Origin: an uncultured Bacteroides sp.
GTDB taxonomy: Bacteria > Bacteroidota > Bacteroidia > Bacteroidales > Bacteroidaceae
Assembly: GCA_944322285.1 (NCBI GenBank)
Contig: CALUOR010000008.1
Location: forward strand, 35,986 to 99,985
Direction: 5' to 3'
DNA length: 64,000 bases
In this document: positions 1 through 7,197 of the stretch, piece by piece
How positions within the stretch are numbered: position 1 is the first letter of the stretch
Layout of the letters: every line of letters begins with the position of its first letter
Program-made: the position numbers and the translations under genes
The notes under the pieces: generated by a model
Database searches by the model: none
Seen by the model: the letters and a program-made list of their open reading frames with translations, nothing else
What the model was told of the DNA's origin: nothing

Positions 1-509
1 AATGCGGCGTCATTGATATTTTCCATATTTTGAAGATCCTGTATTTCGCCGACCGTACCCATTATGCCGAATGGGGTACAAGGCTTTCGGGCGATACGTT
101 TTGTGCCATGGACAACGGCCCGGTGGCCTCGCACCTGTATAATGCGCTGAAAGCCGTGACCGGCAAAGAGCCCTTGCCGGCGGAGTCGCCTCTGAAGGCG
201 ATTTCCGATGCCCTCTATCAGGCGGATCCGATGTTTGAATACTATGTCAGTGCCCGCGAGAAAGCCGATATGGACGAGCTTTCGGCATCGGACATCGCCT
301 GTCTGGACAAGTCGATAGCCGACAACAGGGGTAAAGGCTTTGGTGCGCTTTCACGTGAGTCGCACGACCTGGCCTGGAAGGACGCGTATGCGAAGAAGAG
401 AAATTCGGAAATGGATCCGTTGCTGATGGCCGAGGCGGGAGGCGCCTCGAAAGCCACCTTGGAGTTCATTAGGGAAAACGCTGATTTTGACCGGATGATA
501 GCACGTTGA
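1..509 (+). CDS. Panacea-domain (SocA/DUF4065-like) antitoxin, 5' end missing
   Basis: The reading frame is open to the window edge (first full codon at 3), so the true start lies upstream. Visible residues include ILKILYFADRTHYAEWG, the LKLLYxADr core typical of Panacea (formerly DUF4065, SocA/GepA) proteins, followed by GPVASHLYNALK, which matches the family's GPV/Y turn. Panacea proteins are known antitoxins that pair with many unrelated toxins. The stop at 507-509 lies 8 bp before the ATG of the next gene, so the two look like an operon with antitoxin first. A TTG at 30 could serve as a start, but it would cut into the conserved domain. Family assignment is fairly confident; the antitoxin role follows from family knowledge and context. 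Confidence 0.75.
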   Translation, partial: CGVIDIFHILKILYFADRTHYAEWGTRLSGDTFCAMDNGPVASHLYNALKAVTGKEPLPAESPLKAISDALYQADPMFEYYVSAREKADMDELSASDIACLDKSIADNRGKGFGALSRESHDLAWKDAYAKKRNSEMDPLLMAEAGGASKATLEFIRENADFDRMIAR

Positions 510-517
510 GAGAAGGT

Positions 518-985
518 ATGGCTTCGTTGGGAGATTTGTTGTCGCAAGCGTCAAAAGAAAATCTGATGCAAGTAATCGGCAGAGGAGATGTTGTCCGCAT
601 GAAGCTGACGAAAGAGGAAGGCATTACTCCTAAAAATCCGGGCGACGTGAACCGCAACAAATATTTTATCGTGTTAGGCAAAACGGCTGACGGTCATTTA
701 ATCGGCTTTGTAGTAATCAATTCAAACATTAACGAAAGGCTTTCTCCTAAACTTCAAGCTCTTCATTATCCCATTTCTCCCACTAAATATCCGTTTTTGG
801 GCAAAACACGTTTTGTATTTTGCGGTGACTTAAAAGAAATTTCGTCCGATGTCTTTGCCAACCGTTACAAGTGTGAGAGTTTTGGGCGAATAGAGGAAGA
901 GGACTTGACCCTCATCGTGGAAGCTGTGGTACAATCGGGGAATGTCTCCCCAAAACGTCTCCGAAAGTTCGGCCTCATAGAATAA
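518..985 (+). CDS. Probable toxin partner of the Panacea antitoxin (PemK/MazF-like barrel suspected)
   Basis: A 155-aa soluble protein. I chose ATG 518, preceded by the purine-rich GAGAGAAGG, over an in-frame TTG at 506 that overlaps the upstream stop. The N-terminal third reads GDVVRMKL then NKYFIVLGK and IGFVVINSNIN, a pattern of short beta strands resembling PemK/MazF-like SH3 barrels; YPFLGKTRFVFCGDL and a C-terminal RLRKFGLIE follow. No signal peptide or membrane segment is seen. Translation is probably coupled to the Panacea gene. Such pairs (PanAT) exist in many bacteria and phages with variable toxins. The exact toxin class is inferred, not proven. Confidence 0.55.
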   Translation: MASLGDLLSQASKENLMQVIGRGDVVRMKLTKEEGITPKNPGDVNRNKYFIVLGKTADGHLIGFVVINSNINERLSPKLQALHYPISPTKYPFLGKTRFVFCGDLKEISSDVFANRYKCESFGRIEEEDLTLIVEAVVQSGNVSPKRLRKFGLIE

Positions 986-1082
986 TAATCCGTGCAAACC
1001 AATCATCATATATTACCCCCCGTAGCACCTACACCGTAGCACCTGCGTAGCAGGCAAACGCCGCGCATCCTCCCTAACTTTG

Positions 1083-1140
1083 CTCCCGCAATCATCGGAA
1101 AACGAACGACTCCCGTTCCGGTGGTTGCGGGAGTTTTTTT
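1083..1140 (+). terminator. Intrinsic terminator after the Panacea pair, with a competing stem
   Basis: Bases 1083-1098 pair with 1118-1133 in RNA as a 16-bp stem with two G-U pairs, followed by seven T (1134-1140). The loop carries a second copy of the ACTCCCG strand (1109-1115) that can pair with the same 3' strand (1128-1134), so two hairpins compete. A TAACTTTG box at 1075-1082 sits directly before the stem. Confidence 0.7.
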
Positions 1141-1169
1141 GTTTCATTTTTAAAATAAGAAATAGAACG

Positions 1170-1448
1170 ATGAAAAGAATCATGAAAGTGGTGTCGCAGG
1201 GCGAGCCCTTCGCCGTGCAGAGTCAGAAGGCTGAAGGCGGGCAGGTGACGAAGTGCAACATCGTGTTGCAGGAGCCGGGTGGCAAGTACGAAAACTCGTA
1301 TGTGGCTACGATGTTGGGTCAGCTGGCCACGTGCCGCTTCTATGCGGGCGAGCTGGTGTATGCCGTGCTGCGCTTTCAGGCGCGCGAGTACAACGGGCAG
1401 ATGTATCAGGACATCCTGGCGGTGGACTTGATTAAAATAAAGGATTAA
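1170..1448 (+). CDS. Small conserved-looking protein of unknown function
   Basis: A 92-aa soluble protein. I chose ATG 1170 (MKRIMKVVSQGEPF) because the upstream in-frame codons read through the terminator hairpin. It contains regularly spaced beta-type strands (TKCNIVLQEPGG, SYVATMLGQLATCRF, LVYAVLRFQAREYNGQMYQDI) and could be a small OB-fold or beta-barrel; this is a guess from strand pattern alone. No signal peptide, membrane segment or catalytic motif is recognisable. GC content is higher than in the following GNAT module. It stands alone between a terminator and a repeat element, so context gives no function. Confidence 0.55.
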   Translation: MKRIMKVVSQGEPFAVQSQKAEGGQVTKCNIVLQEPGGKYENSYVATMLGQLATCRFYAGELVYAVLRFQAREYNGQMYQDILAVDLIKIKD

Positions 1449-1454
1449 AAACAA

Positions 1455-1687
1455 GTAAAATGGGAATTTAGATGGCACACAGATGACACAGATTTCACGA
1501 GATGACCACAGATGTATCTGTCACCCTGAGCGTAGTCGAAGGGTCTCATGTAATACTTTTCACATGTGTTACGTGAGATGTCTCGACAAGCTCGACATGA
1601 CAAATCACATCATAAAAATCTGTGTAAATCTGTCTCATCAGTGTCATCTGTGTGCCATTAAATACACCGCTAAATTATCATTTTACA
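1455..1687. repeat. Fold-back repeat element A (17-bp terminal inverted repeats)
   Basis: The left end GTAAAATGGGAATTTAG (1455-1471) and the reverse complement of the right end (1671-1687) match at 15 of 17 positions. Inside, GGCACACAGATGACACAG pairs imperfectly with CATCTGTGTGCC near 1645-1657. Nested in the centre is a second palindrome starting TCACCCTGAGCGTAGTCG (about 1520) with its inverted partner near 1580-1600. No coding potential is credible. The core is shared with element D near 15.7 kb, while the ends are shared with element B. Confidence 0.75.
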
Positions 1688-1720
1688 TTGCAAAAATAGC
1701 TTTTTTAGCGACTGCATCAG

Positions 1721-1863
1721 GAGAACGCAGACTACGCAGACGGGCGCAGAGGCTCGCGGAAATAAAGGGCTTCGCCTATCTGTACTGAAAAAAAATATAA
1801 GTCTGCGTTCATCTGTGTATTCTGCGTCTTCTGCGTTCCCTGAGACAGATAAATTATCATTTA
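1721..1863. repeat. Fold-back repeat element A2 (CGCAGA core)
   Basis: GAACGCAGACTACGCAGA (about 1724) is inversely repeated as TCTGCGTCTTCTGCGTTC at about 1821-1838. The right edge TAAATTATCATTTA (1850-1863) equals the right terminal repeat of element B; no clear left partner is visible. Together with element A, this fills most of the gene-free stretch 1449-2030. The rest of that stretch is the promoter and operator of the next gene pair. Confidence 0.6.
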
Positions 1864-1903
1864 GATATTCGCTCTTTGACATGGTGGGACAAAAATAAAT
1901 CAC

Positions 1904-1999
1904 TATCTTTAAATAAGATAGGCTGCACCTCTGAAATAAAAATAAAAGCTTGTTGCACTCACTTTTATTTTGTATTTCGCTCGGTTTGCACTATCTTTG
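1904..1999 (+). promoter_or_regulatory. Promoter and operator-like inverted repeats of the GNAT toxin-antitoxin pair
   Basis: TTTG at 1969-1972 and TATCTTTG at 1992-1999 are 19 bp apart, an exact match to the Bacteroides -33/-7 consensus; the expected start is near 2004. AAGATAGGCTGCAC (1915-1928) is inversely repeated by TGCACTATCTT (1987-1997), which overlaps the -7 box. TATCTT/AAGATA also forms a perfect 6-bp inverted repeat at 1904-1920. This layout suits repression by a DNA-binding antitoxin. A very similar region precedes the small gene at 5318. Confidence 0.7.
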
Positions 2000-2030
2000 C
2001 AGTGTGAAACAAAGATAGAAAGGAGAAACT

Positions 2031-2222
2031 ATGGCAAGACCTATCAAGGAAACGCCGATACTGTTCGGCGAAGACGCACGGCGGCTTCGAAAAGCAATGG
2101 ACAATGTGGTGCCAGAAACGCAGGAAAGGAAAGCGGAAATGGAAGCAAATTATGAGTTCTTTATGAGTATGTTCAATCGCGGACAAAGAGAAAATAATGG
2201 AAGCAAATATAGAAAGGTATGA
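2031..2222 (+). CDS. Probable antitoxin of the GNAT toxin
   Basis: A 63-aa, highly charged protein beginning MARPIKETPILFGEDARRLRK. A basic N-terminus suitable for DNA contact is followed by an acidic, helical C-terminal half, a common plan for type II antitoxins. Its last 26 bp overlap the start of the GNAT gene, and it has a consensus promoter with operator-like repeats 31 bp upstream. I recognise no specific antitoxin family with certainty; the role rests on size, charge, overlap and the toxin downstream. Confidence 0.65.
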   Translation: MARPIKETPILFGEDARRLRKAMDNVVPETQERKAEMEANYEFFMSMFNRGQRENNGSKYRKV

Positions 2223-2745
2223 CATACACATATTGGAACCGGAAGAAAAGATAGAATCGTTCGATTGCGGTGATGCCGACTTGAACGATTTTATTTTAAA
2301 TGATGCCTTCCTGTATCAAAAGGAATTGCTTGCAACAACCTACGTGGTACAGGATTGGGATACGGGTCATACCCTTGCTTTTTTTAGCCTGGCTACGGAT
2401 AAAGTTTCGATGAGTGAATTTGAAAACAAAACGGAATTCAACCGTTTCCGAAAACAGAGATTTGCTAATGCAAAGCGCTTGAAAAGTTATCCGGCAGTTA
2501 AATTATGCCGTATAGGGGTGGCTCTTTCAGCAAGAGGATTGCATTTAGGTTCACGGCTGCTTGACCTTATTAAAATTATGTGCGTTAAGAATATGAAATT
2601 TGGTTGCCGTTTCCTTACGGTAGATGCTTATATTGAGAAAATTCCTTTCTACAAGAAAAATGATTTCAATGAGATGACTGTCGCTGATGAAAAAGACACG
2701 CATACACGTGTGCTAATCTATGATCTAAAGAAACTTGCAGATTGA
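2197..2745 (+). CDS. GNAT-fold acetyltransferase toxin (TacT/AtaT-like)
   Basis: A 182-aa protein. CRIGVALSARGLHLGSRLLD (about residues 106-125) is the acetyl-CoA-binding motif A of GNAT enzymes (R/Q-x-x-G-x-G/A form), preceded by the strand YPAVKLCRIGVA and followed by FLTVDAYIEKIPFYKKNDF, the typical 'yxxxGF' end of the fold. The N-terminal FDCGDADLNDFILNDA is characteristic of toxin GNATs such as TacT ('F.CG...L..FL...A'). Such enzymes acetylate the amino group on aminoacyl-tRNA and block translation; the particular tRNA cannot be read from the sequence. It overlaps its antitoxin by 26 bp and is more AT-rich than surrounding core genes, which suggests horizontal acquisition. Confidence 0.85.
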   Translation: MEANIERYDIHILEPEEKIESFDCGDADLNDFILNDAFLYQKELLATTYVVQDWDTGHTLAFFSLATDKVSMSEFENKTEFNRFRKQRFANAKRLKSYPAVKLCRIGVALSARGLHLGSRLLDLIKIMCVKNMKFGCRFLTVDAYIEKIPFYKKNDFNEMTVADEKDTHTRVLIYDLKKLAD

Positions 2746-2774
2746 GATAGCTGCACGATAGCGATTTACGCAAG

Positions 2775-2827
2775 TCCCGCCTTTCCGTGGCGCACACGCA
2801 GTGCCCACCGATAGGCGGGATTTTTTT
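2775..2827 (+). terminator. Strong intrinsic terminator of the GNAT pair
   Basis: TCCCGCCT (2775-2782) pairs with AGGCGGGA (2813-2820), with further internal pairing between GTGGCGCAC and GTGCCCAC, followed by seven T (2821-2827). Confidence 0.75.
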
Positions 2828-2893
2828 GTCCCTTCATGTTTCATGAGCTTTGTAATGAAGACAAAAGAATATAAACTTATAATAAAACAAAGT

Positions 2894-4054
2894 ATGAAAC
2901 ATTTGAAATACATTTTTACGACGTTTGCGGTGGCTCTGTTTGCCGCTTCTTGCAGCCAGGACGAGCTGTTGGATGACGGCGGTACGGAGGAGGTGCCTGT
3001 CACCTTCACCGCCACGGTGGATTATGCCATCGAAACACAGGGTGACGATACGGCAGGGGATATGAAAAAGGCCGCCACCCGCGCCACATCCACCCAGGAT
3101 GATGCTCCCACCCGTTTCTATGCGCAGGCCGTTTCCAACGGGACGCTTTCCGATGTGGTCACAGGCATAAAGAATGACGATGGCACTTACTCCTTTACGC
3201 TCCAAGTGGCCAAGGACACGGAGTATGATTATATGTTTTGGGCGGACAATGCCCCCACTGGCGATGAACCTACCGACCTTCGGAGCGTACCATACACGAT
3301 GGGCGGCATCGCTTTTGCTGCCAAAGCGCAGGGTACACCGGAAACAGTCGATAAAAACGTTAAGCTACAGCACGTTGTGGCAAAAGTGACGTTAAAGACC
3401 ACTACCGATGTCACTTCTGAATACAGTAAAAACATTAGTCTCACCGCTTCGTGCGCATCTAAATATGACGTGCAGGGACAGAAAGCCATCGCTTCGAGTT
3501 TTGAAGACAAGAGTATTTCCACGGAAATGACCGATGCAGGTCTTCCAGCAAACAGTGAAGTGCTGACAACCTACATCATCCCCAATCCAGAGAATAAGAC
3601 AGTCACGCTCGGCGCACACGAGATGACACAAGCCATTAGCGATGTGCCTCTCGCAGCCAATACCCGCGTCACCCTGCAAGGCGACCTGTCGGAAAGCAGT
3701 TCCAAATGGGGGAATCCTTCGTCTGCTTATAAAGAAACCAAGTTCCGGTCGTATTTCTTTAATGAAAATGGCACGGAAAAAGGATATTATGATAATGCTT
3801 ATTACAATTTTAAAAATGGTAACGTTGAATCCATAACCACATTGTTTAAGGAGATTACCCGCAATGATTCGTTTGCAATACCTCCGATGGGTGATTATAT
3901 AATAATTACAAATAATTTAATATTATTAAACAGTATTAACGGTAGTAGTGTGAGAATTGTATACAATAGCACTTCCTTTTTTATATACTATTATGGTGAT
4001 GAAAACTATAGCGACTTCTCTACCACTATTTATCCAGGAGCAAACATAAATTAG
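2894..4054 (+). CDS. Fimbrillin-family lipoprotein 1
   Basis: A 386-aa protein. I chose ATG 2894 because it starts a clean lipoprotein signal peptide, MKHLKYIFTTFAVALFAASC, with Cys20 as lipid site; upstream in-frame codons run into the terminator. CSQDE directly after the Cys, a KKAATRATS segment, FWADNAP, then LQHVVAKVTLKTTT are shared with the two fimbrillin genes downstream and are typical of Mfa-like/FimA-like (type V pilus) subunits. In that pilus class, lipoprotein precursors are cut after an Arg and assemble by strand exchange. About 95 C-terminal residues (from NGTEKGYYDNAYYN) are rich in Asn, Tyr and Ile and their DNA is markedly AT-rich, unlike the rest of the gene. No chaperone, anchor or tip gene (FimB/C/E type) is in view. 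Confidence 0.8.
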   Translation: MKHLKYIFTTFAVALFAASCSQDELLDDGGTEEVPVTFTATVDYAIETQGDDTAGDMKKAATRATSTQDDAPTRFYAQAVSNGTLSDVVTGIKNDDGTYSFTLQVAKDTEYDYMFWADNAPTGDEPTDLRSVPYTMGGIAFAAKAQGTPETVDKNVKLQHVVAKVTLKTTTDVTSEYSKNISLTASCASKYDVQGQKAIASSFEDKSISTEMTDAGLPANSEVLTTYIIPNPENKTVTLGAHEMTQAISDVPLAANTRVTLQGDLSESSSKWGNPSSAYKETKFRSYFFNENGTEKGYYDNAYYNFKNGNVESITTLFKEITRNDSFAIPPMGDYIIITNNLILLNSINGSSVRIVYNSTSFFIYYYGDENYSDFSTTIYPGANIN

Positions 4055-4162
4055 GATAGGCGCAAGAAATAAGCCGCCCTTCATAACCCACAAGCGACTC
4101 AATCAAAACAGGCATAAAATTTGGAGATAACAAAAACCAATTTATTGACGAATAAAACAAAG

Positions 4163-5077
4163 ATGAAGAAAAGACAGAATTTCTTGATGCTGGCAGCCGC
4201 AGCGTTGCTGGCATCCTGCAGCCAGGACGACGCGCTGCAAAGCACAGTACTCAACAACGAGGGTCTGAAGCCGATGACCATCACCGCCTCCCTGCCCACA
4301 GGAGGAATGCAGACACGCGCCGCAGGCGATGATACAGGCGATGCCGCCGTTGCGCGCTGCTACGTGCAGATACTTGATAAAGACGGCAATCCTTTGGCAG
4401 ACGGCAATTCCGAACCCATAGAGATGGACTCGAATGGCAAAACTTTCACCACCCTGGTGTATCTCAATGGGAGCGAAACCTACGACTTCCTCTTCTGGGC
4501 GGACACGGAAAAAACAAACACCGACAAAAGCAACGCTCCCAAGGACTTGAAAGCCGTGGCATACACCAACGGGAAGACCATCGCGTGGGCTGGAAAACTC
4601 GACAACGCACCTTGGACCGCGGGGGGCATAGAAATCAGTTTGAAACACGTCGTTTCCCGTGTGACCGTGATAACCACTTCATATTTCGCCGGCAGCGAAG
4701 CATGGCCGTTTATTGTCACCGTGCCGACCGTGTACAACAAGTACAACGTGGCAGATGGAGAAGTAGTGGAAGATTCGGAAGTCCCCGGCGGCTATGAGCT
4801 TAATGTCACTGACGGAGAATATGAGGCCAATACGGAAGTATGCCATTTCTACGTCTTGGGCGGCGGCAACGAAACCTCCCAAGAGCAGCTCACATTGCAG
4901 TACAACGGCCCGAAGAGGAACCCTGTGATTCCTTTTAGTAATGTACCCCTTTTAGCCAACTACCACATCACGCTGAAGGGCGACATCTACAACGCCGGAC
5001 TGGTCAATGGCACTATCACGGCCACCACAACTACCGGCTGGGATACGCCTGAAACAGGTGATATACCCTTTAAATAA
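4163..5077 (+). CDS. Fimbrillin-family lipoprotein 2
   Basis: A 304-aa protein starting MKKRQNFLMLAAAALLASC, with lipobox Cys19 followed by SQDD. GGMQTRAAGD gives a conserved TRA site where pilin precursors of this class are thought to be trimmed; VARCYVQIL, FLFWADTEK, LKHVVSRVTVITT and NVPLLANYHITLKGDI are blocks shared with fimbrillins 1 and 3. The protein ends shortly after the second domain, so it is the shortest of the three. No promoter is visible in the 108-bp gap after fimbrillin 1, so joint transcription is likely. The signal-peptide DNA is nearly identical to that of gene 3, pointing to local duplication or gene conversion. Confidence 0.8.
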   Translation: MKKRQNFLMLAAAALLASCSQDDALQSTVLNNEGLKPMTITASLPTGGMQTRAAGDDTGDAAVARCYVQILDKDGNPLADGNSEPIEMDSNGKTFTTLVYLNGSETYDFLFWADTEKTNTDKSNAPKDLKAVAYTNGKTIAWAGKLDNAPWTAGGIEISLKHVVSRVTVITTSYFAGSEAWPFIVTVPTVYNKYNVADGEVVEDSEVPGGYELNVTDGEYEANTEVCHFYVLGGGNETSQEQLTLQYNGPKRNPVIPFSNVPLLANYHITLKGDIYNAGLVNGTITATTTTGWDTPETGDIPFK

Positions 5078-5099
5078 TATGCGAAATAGAGATTCCGAA

Positions 5100-5148
5100 C
5101 ACTCCTGGTGCTGGCAGCCGCCGTGCTGCCGGCACCGGGGAACGGAAA
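5100..5148 (+). pseudogene. Fossil of a fourth fimbrillin signal peptide
   Basis: GTGCTGGCAGCCGCCGTGCT within this stretch is identical to the signal-peptide DNA of fimbrillin 3 (near 5588). It translates as TLLVLAAAVLPAPGNGK and stops; the preceding ATG (5079) is out of frame with it. The lipobox is destroyed and nothing of the mature domain remains. Confidence 0.55.
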
Positions 5149-5217
5149 ATGAATAAAAGCAAGCGTTCTTTGAAAGATTTTGTGTGGAAAGGGGATTGTT
5201 TTTTACAAAAAAGTAGC

Positions 5218-5291
5218 TAACTTTGCATAAGATAAGCTGCACTCGGCAATTTGAAAACAAGTTTTCATTGCGCTCGTTTGCATTATCTTTG
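5218..5291 (+). promoter_or_regulatory. Toxin-antitoxin-style promoter before the orphan small gene
   Basis: Two -7 boxes are visible, TAACTTTG (5218-5225) and TATCTTTG (5284-5291). AAGATAAGCTGCAC (5229-5242) is inversely repeated by TGCATTATCTT ending inside the second box. Spacing, sequence and the CGCTCG-TTTGCA block match the promoter of the GNAT pair at 1904-1999. Confidence 0.6.
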
Positions 5292-5317
5292 CATCATAAA
5301 CTATAATACAGTAAATT

Positions 5318-5476
5318 ATGGCATTAGAAATTAAAGCAATCCCCACGCTGAAAGGCAAGGAAGCCGAACGCTTCGTGAAAGAAGCGGACAAGGCTTACCA
5401 GAGCAAGGAGAAGACTGATTTCAGCAAGCAGGTGAAGATAGCCCGTGCCATATTGAGAAAAGCCAATATGTTGTAA
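5318..5476 (+). CDS. Orphan antitoxin-like 52-aa protein
   Basis: The sequence begins MALEIKAIPTLKGKEAERFV, is rich in Lys and Glu, predicted mostly helical, and lacks a signal peptide. ATG 5318 lies 26 nt after the TATCTTTG box. Its promoter closely resembles that of the GNAT antitoxin gene, and its size and charge fit the same class, yet no toxin follows: the next gene, 80 bp downstream, is fimbrillin 3. No promoter is visible in that gap, so the two may share a transcript. I cannot assign a named family; the antitoxin idea rests on promoter similarity and composition. Confidence 0.55.
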   Translation: MALEIKAIPTLKGKEAERFVKEADKAYQSKEKTDFSKQVKIARAILRKANML

Positions 5477-5556
5477 GCATAAAACTGATAAAGGCATTCC
5501 CTTTTCTACACAAATTCTTTCATCGCCACGCTTGTTGCCATATAAAGACAACAAGA

Positions 5557-7197
5557 ATGATGAACATCAAACGAAACATTTTCGCGGTGCTGGCAGCCGC
5601 CGTGCTGCTGGCATCCTGCAGCCAAGACGAAGTGATGACGGACACGGGGCCTGACGGCCTCGTGCCCGTCACCCTCTCGGCTGCCGTGGGCGATGGTGTG
5701 CAGACGCGCGCTATTGATGCGGACAACGCTGAAAACCCGACACGCTGCTACGTGCAGGCCTTCACAACAGATGATAACGGTAAGACCTTGACACTTGCGC
5801 CGGGCGACCTTGCCAGTCCGCTGGATATGGGAGATCCGACAGCGGAAGGAACTTTCTCTCTTGCAAACGTTTACCTCAACCCGAATGAAACCTACGTGTT
5901 CCTGTATTGGGCGGATAATGCGGAAAAAACTGAGGACTCTGAAGGTTTAACCGATTTAAGGAACGTTGATTATCATATAAATAGAATTGCTTGGGCGAAG
6001 CGTAGCGAAATATGGAAGTACCAAAAATCCGAGCCTACAGAGATAACGGCTGAATTGCAGCACGTAGTGGCGAAAGTGACGCTGAAGACCACCACGAATG
6101 TGGAGGCAGACAGTAAAATCACCGTCACCGTGCCGACTACCTACACGAGATACAATGTAGCCGATGAAACCGTTATTCAGGACGTAATAAACAAAAACGT
6201 TCCTTTTGAACATACGGTGACCAATGCCATTACTGGCACAAAAGATGGTACGGAAGTCTTTTCGTTCTACGCCTTGGTGGATGAAGCCAACCAGGATTTG
6301 ACCCTCACCAACGGCACAAACAGTCAGCCTGTTTCCAACGTGCCGCTCGGCCCGAACAAGCACACCACCCTCGTGGGCGATGTGCAAAACATCGGCCTGA
6401 CCAACGTGACTTTCACGGCAAGCGTCGTTGGGGATTGGGGCAGCACGGAAACAGAAATCATCGGACTGGAGATTGCCGATGACGGCACATATATAGTCTC
6501 TTCTCCTGCAGCCTTGCAGGCTTGGGCAACAGCCGTACAAAGCAATCCGTCTTTGAACTGCACCCTTGCCGCTGACATTACCTTACCTACGCCTGCGGAA
6601 GGGGAAAGCAACTGGATACCTGTAGGTATGGGGGACACGAATATGTTTAGAGGTATATTTGATGGTGCTGGGCATACTATCAGCAATCTTGTGCTCAACA
6701 CACCCCAACAAACCAGATGCCTATATACAGGTTTTATATCTGCATTATCCGGTGCTGTAGTAAAGAATCTTCACATAAGGAATGCTTCCGTCACTGGGAC
6801 ATCGAATGTGGTGGGTGGTATTATTGGGTGTCTTTTAAATAATTCTTCCGTTATTGGTTGTAGCTTTACGGGGGAAGTAATAGGAAATACCGCATATAGT
6901 CGTGTTGGAGGAATTGCGGGGGCAATGGATGCACAAAACTCGATTGTCGCTTGTTATTCATCAGGAACCATCTCAGCTAATAATGGATCAGTAGGCGGAA
7001 TTGTGGGGGAAATGCAAGAGAGCTCGCTTACAGGGTGTTATTCTACCGCCCAAGTTACCGACCCAGATTCAGATTGTGGCGATATTGTAGGGTATATTCT
7101 ATATCAGGCAACAATAACCGCTTGTTGCCATTCTGTTACGGATAAAAGTATTGGTTATATTCAGGATAATGCTTCTACTATAAATATCATCATATAG
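5557..7197 (+). CDS. Fimbrillin-family lipoprotein 3 with GLUG-type C-terminus, frameshifted
   Basis: A 546-aa product. The signal peptide MMNIKRNIFAVLAAAVLLAS is followed by Cys21 and SQDEV. GVQTRAIDAD gives the TRA processing site; VFLYWADN and LQHVVAKVTLKTTTNV match fimbrillins 1 and 2. After about residue 305 there is an added region, beginning IADDGTYIVSSPAALQAWA, with three GLUG-like repeats (VGGIIGCLLNNSSVIGC, VGGIAGAMDAQNSIVAC, VGGIVGEMQESSLTGC), a beta-helix type motif of surface adhesins. The frame ends at TAG 7195-7197, but the -1 frame continues with a typical C-terminus to 7352, so the gene is probably broken or the base call is wrong. Confidence 0.8.
   Translation: MMNIKRNIFAVLAAAVLLASCSQDEVMTDTGPDGLVPVTLSAAVGDGVQTRAIDADNAENPTRCYVQAFTTDDNGKTLTLAPGDLASPLDMGDPTAEGTFSLANVYLNPNETYVFLYWADNAEKTEDSEGLTDLRNVDYHINRIAWAKRSEIWKYQKSEPTEITAELQHVVAKVTLKTTTNVEADSKITVTVPTTYTRYNVADETVIQDVINKNVPFEHTVTNAITGTKDGTEVFSFYALVDEANQDLTLTNGTNSQPVSNVPLGPNKHTTLVGDVQNIGLTNVTFTASVVGDWGSTETEIIGLEIADDGTYIVSSPAALQAWATAVQSNPSLNCTLAADITLPTPAEGESNWIPVGMGDTNMFRGIFDGAGHTISNLVLNTPQQTRCLYTGFISALSGAVVKNLHIRNASVTGTSNVVGGIIGCLLNNSSVIGCSFTGEVIGNTAYSRVGGIAGAMDAQNSIVACYSSGTISANNGSVGGIVGEMQESSLTGCYSTAQVTDPDSDCGDIVGYILYQATITACCHSVTDKSIGYIQDNASTINIII

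Noticed and set aside
1483-1788. A 101-codon frame in 1483-1788
   Set aside because: It lies wholly within two palindromic repeats and reads through their arms.
1-7197. Integrated conjugative element or prophage covering the left accessory region
   Set aside because: No integrase, relaxase, tra or phage structural gene and no attachment-site duplication can be seen in the window.
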